A model generated the notes under the pieces. It had not been told where the DNA came from, ran no database searches, and saw only the letters and a program-made list of their open reading frames with translations. From the NCBI RefSeq assembly GCF_016865425.1, contig NZ_AP023355.1:1672198-1736197 (forward strand): a stretch of 64,000 nt of DNA, given 5' to 3'. This document shows, piece by piece, positions 60,680 through 64,000 of this stretch (within the stretch, counting starts at the first letter, position 1; each line of letters begins with the position of its first letter). The DNA comes from Actinocatenispora thailandica (GTDB lineage: Bacteria > Actinomycetota > Actinomycetes > Mycobacteriales > Micromonosporaceae). The translations under genes were made by a program, and so were the position numbers.

Positions 60680-63331
60680 ATGACCGAGCCGGGCGTCGAC
60701 GTTCTCGACACGGGCGGGCAGGTGGTACGGCTGCGGCAGTGCCGGCCCGGCGACGCCGACCAGATCCGGACGCTGCTGACCGGGCTGTCGGCCCAGAGCC
60801 GGTACCTGAGGTTCTTCAGCTCCGGAACCGACGTGGTGGAGCCGGAGCTCGCACGGCTGACCCGCCCGGCCGGCCCCGACCACGCCGCCGTGCTGGCCCA
60901 GTTCGGCGCCGACCTGGTGGGGCTCGGATCCTACGAGCGCCTCGACGGCGACACCGCCGAGCTGGCCGTCCTGGTCGCCGACGGGTGGCACGGCCGGGGG
61001 ATCGGCACCCTGCTGGTGGAGGAGCTGGCCGCGATCGGGCGCCGCAACGGCATCCGCACCCTCACCGGCGAGGTGCTGGCGGTCAACACGGCCATGCTGG
61101 CGGTCTCGCACGGCCTCGCGGCAGGGTACGACCCGGCCGCGTCGGGCGTGGTGGGCATCCGGATCGCCACGCTCCCGGGGGAGGCCGCGCTGGCCGGACT
61201 CGACGCCCGGGCCCGCAACGCCGAACGCCACTCGCTGCTGCCCGCCCTGGCGCCGCGGTCGGTTGCGGTCGTCGGCGCCGGCCGGTCGGCCGGCGGAGTC
61301 GGGCACGAGGTGCTGGCGTCGATCCTCGAAGGCGGCTTCGCCGGGCCGGTCTATGCGGTCAACCCGCATGCCGAGAAGGTGTGCGGGGTGGTGTGCTACC
61401 CCTCGGTCGACCAGTTGCCGGAGCCGCCGGACCTCGCCGTGATCGCGGTGCCGGTACCGGCCTGCGCGGCCGTGCTGCGCGACGCCGCGCACCGCGGTGT
61501 GCGGGCCGCCGTGGTGCTCGCCGAGGACCTGGGCGACGCCGGCCGGCTCGACCGGCAGCGCGAGCTGATCCGGATCGCCCGCGGCGCCAGCATGCGGGTG
61601 ATCGGGCCCAACTGCCTCGGCGTGCTCAACACCGCTCCGGCGGTGCGGCTGGACGCCACGTTCGCCCCGCACCGCCCGCTGCCGGGCGGGCTGGCGGTGG
61701 CCTCCCAGTCCGGCGCCGTGGGCGTGGCGCTGCTGGACGGGGCGTCCCGCGCCGCCGTCGGCATCTCGACGTTCGTCTCGTTGGGCAACAAGGCCGACGT
61801 GTCCGGCAACGACCTGCTGGCCTACTGGTACGACGACGAGTCGACCCGCGCGGTGGCGCTGTACCTGGAGTCGTTCGGCAACCCGGGGCGGTTCGCCCGG
61901 CTGGCCCGGGCGCTGGGGCGCCGCAAACCGGTGCTGGCGGTCAAGAGCGGCCGCAGCCGCAGCGGGCAGCGGGCCGGCGCCTCGCACAGCGCCGCGGTGG
62001 CCACCCCCGACGCGATCGTCGACGCGCTGTTCGCGCAGGCCGGTGTCGTCCGCACGGCGGATCCCGACGAGCTGCTGGACGCCGCCCGGATGCTGGTCGA
62101 CCAGCCGCTGCCGGCCGGTGACCGGGTCGGCGTCGTCGGCAACGCCGGTGGCCTCAACATCCTGGCCGCGGACGCCGCCGAGTCGGCGGGGCTGGCCGTC
62201 CCCGCGCTGCCCGACTCGCTGGTCGCGACCCTGCCCGCCACCGGGCAGCGCAATCCGGTCGATCTCGGCGCCGGCTGCACGCCCGCGGTTCTGGCCGACG
62301 CGGTCGGCCGGTTGGCGACCAGTGCCGCCGTCGACAGTGTGCTGGTCACCCTGATCGCCATCCGTACCGTCGACCCGACCGAGATGCTGCACGCCGTCGT
62401 TCGCGGGCTCGACACGGCGCCGACCGTACCGGCTGCGGTGGTCCTGGTCGGTGTGGCGGACCCGCCGTCGCGACTCGGGGCGCGCGGTGTCCCGGTGTAC
62501 CCGTCGGTGGAACGCGCGGTACGCGCGGTCGGCCACGCGGCACGCTACGCCCGGTGGCGGCACACCCCGCCCGGTGTGCAGGTGACGCCGCCGGGCCTGC
62601 GACCGGACCCGGCGCGTTCCCGGGTGCGGCACCAGCTCGACACGGCGGGGGCCGGTTGGGTGCCGGCCGGGACCGCGATCGCGGTGCTGGCCGACTACGG
62701 CATCCCGTTCCCGGGGCGGGTGGTCGCCGCCGCCGACGCGGTCCGTACCGGTCGGGACCTCGGGTACCCGGTCGCGGTGAAGCCGGCCACCGGCGGGTTG
62801 GTCCACAAGGCCGAGGCGGGCGCGGTGCGGTTGGGGCTGTCGGGTGACGGCGCCGTGCGCGCAGCGGTCGCCGAGATCGTCGCCGTGACCGGGCAGCCCG
62901 CCGGCGATCTGCTGGTACAGCCGATGATCCGGCCCGGTGTGGAACTGCTCGCCGGTATCCGGCACGATCCGCTGTTCGGTCCGGTGGTACTGCTCGGCGC
63001 CGGCGGCACCCTGACCGAACTGATCGACGACCGTACCGTGCACCTGCTGCCGCTCACCGACCGGGACGCCGCCGGGATGTGGCGCGGGCTGCGAATCGCC
63101 CCCGCCCTGCGCGGCGAGCGCGGCCACCCGCCGGTCGACACCAGCGCGGTGGAACAGCTGCTGCTCCGGCTGGGGCGGCTGGCCGTGGACCTGCCCGAGA
63201 TCGCCGAGTTGGACCTCAATCCGGTGATCGCCGGGCCCGGCGGTGTGACCCCGGTCGACGTCCGGATGCGCCTGGCGGCACCGGAGGAGGCGCCGGACCC
63301 CTACAGCCGGACCTTACGGCCGGCGCGCTGA
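60680..63331 (+). CDS. GNAT acetyltransferase fused to NDP-forming acyl-CoA synthetase (Pat-like)
   Basis: 883 residues. An N-terminal GNAT domain (about 15-165; SRYLRFFSSG, HGRGIGTLLVEEL) is followed by a CoA-binding domain (RSVAVVGAGRSAGGVGHEVL), a succinyl-CoA-ligase-like flavodoxin domain (VIGPNCLGVLN, SQSGAVGVALLD, SHSAAVATPDAI with the phospho-His position) and an ATP-grasp domain (PVAVKPATGGLVHKAEAGAV to ELDLNPVIAGPGG). Proteins of this group acetylate lysines, for instance of acyl-CoA synthetases, while the synthetase half is a sensor or is inactive. GNAT at the N-terminus is the less common order. The ATG at 60680 follows AGGAGG. Confidence 0.91.
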   Translation: MTEPGVDVLDTGGQVVRLRQCRPGDADQIRTLLTGLSAQSRYLRFFSSGTDVVEPELARLTRPAGPDHAAVLAQFGADLVGLGSYERLDGDTAELAVLVADGWHGRGIGTLLVEELAAIGRRNGIRTLTGEVLAVNTAMLAVSHGLAAGYDPAASGVVGIRIATLPGEAALAGLDARARNAERHSLLPALAPRSVAVVGAGRSAGGVGHEVLASILEGGFAGPVYAVNPHAEKVCGVVCYPSVDQLPEPPDLAVIAVPVPACAAVLRDAAHRGVRAAVVLAEDLGDAGRLDRQRELIRIARGASMRVIGPNCLGVLNTAPAVRLDATFAPHRPLPGGLAVASQSGAVGVALLDGASRAAVGISTFVSLGNKADVSGNDLLAYWYDDESTRAVALYLESFGNPGRFARLARALGRRKPVLAVKSGRSRSGQRAGASHSAAVATPDAIVDALFAQAGVVRTADPDELLDAARMLVDQPLPAGDRVGVVGNAGGLNILAADAAESAGLAVPALPDSLVATLPATGQRNPVDLGAGCTPAVLADAVGRLATSAAVDSVLVTLIAIRTVDPTEMLHAVVRGLDTAPTVPAAVVLVGVADPPSRLGARGVPVYPSVERAVRAVGHAARYARWRHTPPGVQVTPPGLRPDPARSRVRHQLDTAGAGWVPAGTAIAVLADYGIPFPGRVVAAADAVRTGRDLGYPVAVKPATGGLVHKAEAGAVRLGLSGDGAVRAAVAEIVAVTGQPAGDLLVQPMIRPGVELLAGIRHDPLFGPVVLLGAGGTLTELIDDRTVHLLPLTDRDAAGMWRGLRIAPALRGERGHPPVDTSAVEQLLLRLGRLAVDLPEIAELDLNPVIAGPGGVTPVDVRMRLAAPEEAPDPYSRTLRPAR

Positions 63332-63332
63332 C

Positions 63333-63357
63333 CGGCCGGCCCGCGGCGGGCCGGCCG
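63333..63357. terminator. Strong bidirectional stem-loop
   Basis: CGGCCGGCCCG-CGG-CGGGCCGGCCG: an 11-bp perfect stem with a 3-base loop exactly between the stop of the GNAT-synthetase gene and the stop of the nitroreductase on the opposite strand. Confidence 0.75.
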
Positions 63358-64000
63358 TCAGGTGTCGATCACGTCGGACGGTGCCCGGCGGGGCGACCGT
63401 GGCGGGCGCCCGGCGCCGAGAGCCAACCGCAGTGCCAGCACCGGATAGCCGACGTGGCAGAGCATCCCGGACAGCTCGGCGCGGGAGGCCGCAACCTCGA
63501 CCGCGCTGCTGATCGGATTCACCGAGACGTGTCGCTGGGTGGCGTCGATGAGCAGCGCGGACAGCGCCTCACCGGCCGCCAGCCAGGCCTGGCGGTCGTC
63601 GGCGTCGGTGAACAGCACCGCGTAGCTCGCCGACCGGTCACTGCCGGTACCGGGAGACAGCTGCGCCTCACGGTCGGGCAGGAACGGCCGCTGCGGGACG
63701 CGCCGGGCGACCGAGGCGACCACCGTGTCGGCGGTGATCCCGTCGTGCTCGGCGGGCGAGCGATGGGTCCAGCGGTCGAGATCGTCGCGCAGCTCCGGGT
63801 CGGCGAGTTCGACCTGGGCGGCATGCGCCGCCGCCACGGCCAGCACCGGCAGCTGTTCCTCGCGCACCACGTGCAGGTGCACGCCGTGCGCCTCCACCGC
63901 ATCGCGCAACGCATCGAGCTGGTAGCCCGGCAGCTGCACGTCCTGCGCGCTGGGGCGGCGGTCGGTGCGGCGCGACAGCATCGCGTGCAGCGCCCGGACG
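63358..64000 (-). CDS. Acg-family nitroreductase-like flavoprotein (N-terminus outside window)
   Basis: About 214 C-terminal residues. The frame stays open to the window edge (...RALHAMLSRRTDRRPSAQDV), so the start is missing. The RRTDRRPF-like motif, AEHDGITADTV, GTGSDRSASYAVLFTDADDR, WLAAGEALSALLIDATQRHV and NPISSAVEVAASRAEL follow the Acg pattern (Mycobacterium Rv2032), an FMN-binding nitroreductase relative that lacks reductase activity and is strongly DosR-controlled in that genus. It is convergent with the GNAT-synthetase gene and shares a terminator hairpin. Confidence 0.85.
   Translation of the reverse strand, partial: VRALHAMLSRRTDRRPSAQDVQLPGYQLDALRDAVEAHGVHLHVVREEQLPVLAVAAAHAAQVELADPELRDDLDRWTHRSPAEHDGITADTVVASVARRVPQRPFLPDREAQLSPGTGSDRSASYAVLFTDADDRQAWLAAGEALSALLIDATQRHVSVNPISSAVEVAASRAELSGMLCHVGYPVLALRLALGAGRPPRSPRRAPSDVIDT

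Noticed and set aside
1-64000. CRISPR arrays, tRNA/rRNA genes, insertion sequences, prophage or integrative elements
   Set aside because: Scanning by eye found no regularly spaced repeats of CRISPR type, no transposase or integrase proteins and no recognisable tRNA; a covariance-model search would be needed to exclude small RNAs.

Overview
This is a window of very GC-rich DNA (roughly 70% or more G+C by eye, strong G/C preference at third codon positions, frequent GTG starts). The gene content fits a filamentous or soil actinobacterium: a SARP/AfsR-like regulator with NB-ARC and TPR domains, a NarL-type two-component pair, a GAF-ANTAR protein, MMPL export, PPK2, an actinobacterial-type CO dehydrogenase and an Acg-like nitroreductase. 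A member of the Micromonosporales is my best guess, but it is a guess. I saw no rRNA, tRNA, CRISPR array, insertion sequence or phage module. About fifty-one protein genes cover most of the window.

Layout. 1-9.8 kb: an HxlR regulator with a membrane partner, an S9 peptidase, an APH-type kinase, a secreted alpha/beta hydrolase, a Tat-leader short-chain dehydrogenase (SDR) and, divergent from it, a histidine kinase/response regulator pair. 9.9-18.9 kb: a tightly packed seven-gene operon (SDR, LacI regulator, two FAD oxidoreductases, a HyuA-like protein, an HExxH protein, an ion-coupled permease). It is preceded by a well-spaced promoter and an inverted repeat and looks like an uncharacterised catabolic pathway. 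19-36 kb: mixed accessory genes, mostly regulator-target pairs (LysR/SDR, MarR/MMPL, TetR/patatin), plus an AfsR-like regulator, an AhpD-like protein with a GNAT acetyltransferase, a serine hydrolase and a sigma-like membrane protein. 36.5-38.4 kb: a zinc-ribbon miniprotein and a SpoIIE-type phosphatase.

38.5-47 kb holds a form I aerobic CO dehydrogenase locus, coxM-coxS-coxL-xdhC/coxF-mocA-coxD-coxE, on the minus strand. CoxL carries the diagnostic active-site motif AYACSFR. A LysR gene runs into its 3' end. From 47.6 kb to the right edge lies a block whose members resemble the hypoxia/NO/CO dormancy (DosR) regulon of mycobacteria: PPK2, an M50 protease with a CBS region, a CtpF-like P-type ATPase, a GH65 phosphorylase, a GNAT-acyl-CoA synthetase and an Acg-like nitroreductase. 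Embedded in it is a sulfide-handling set: an SQR-like flavoprotein, a one-cysteine DsrC/TusE-like protein and a DsrE-like protein. CO oxidation next to such a block suggests a survival programme for energy-poor or oxygen-poor conditions; this is inference from context.

A technical pattern runs through the window. Four genes are split by what looks like one missing base in a short G/C run (1699-1702, 4880-4883, 22679-22683, 57979-57981), and a fifth case fuses two genes (25981-25983). One-base deletion errors in the assembly are the simplest explanation, so these genes are annotated across the break.
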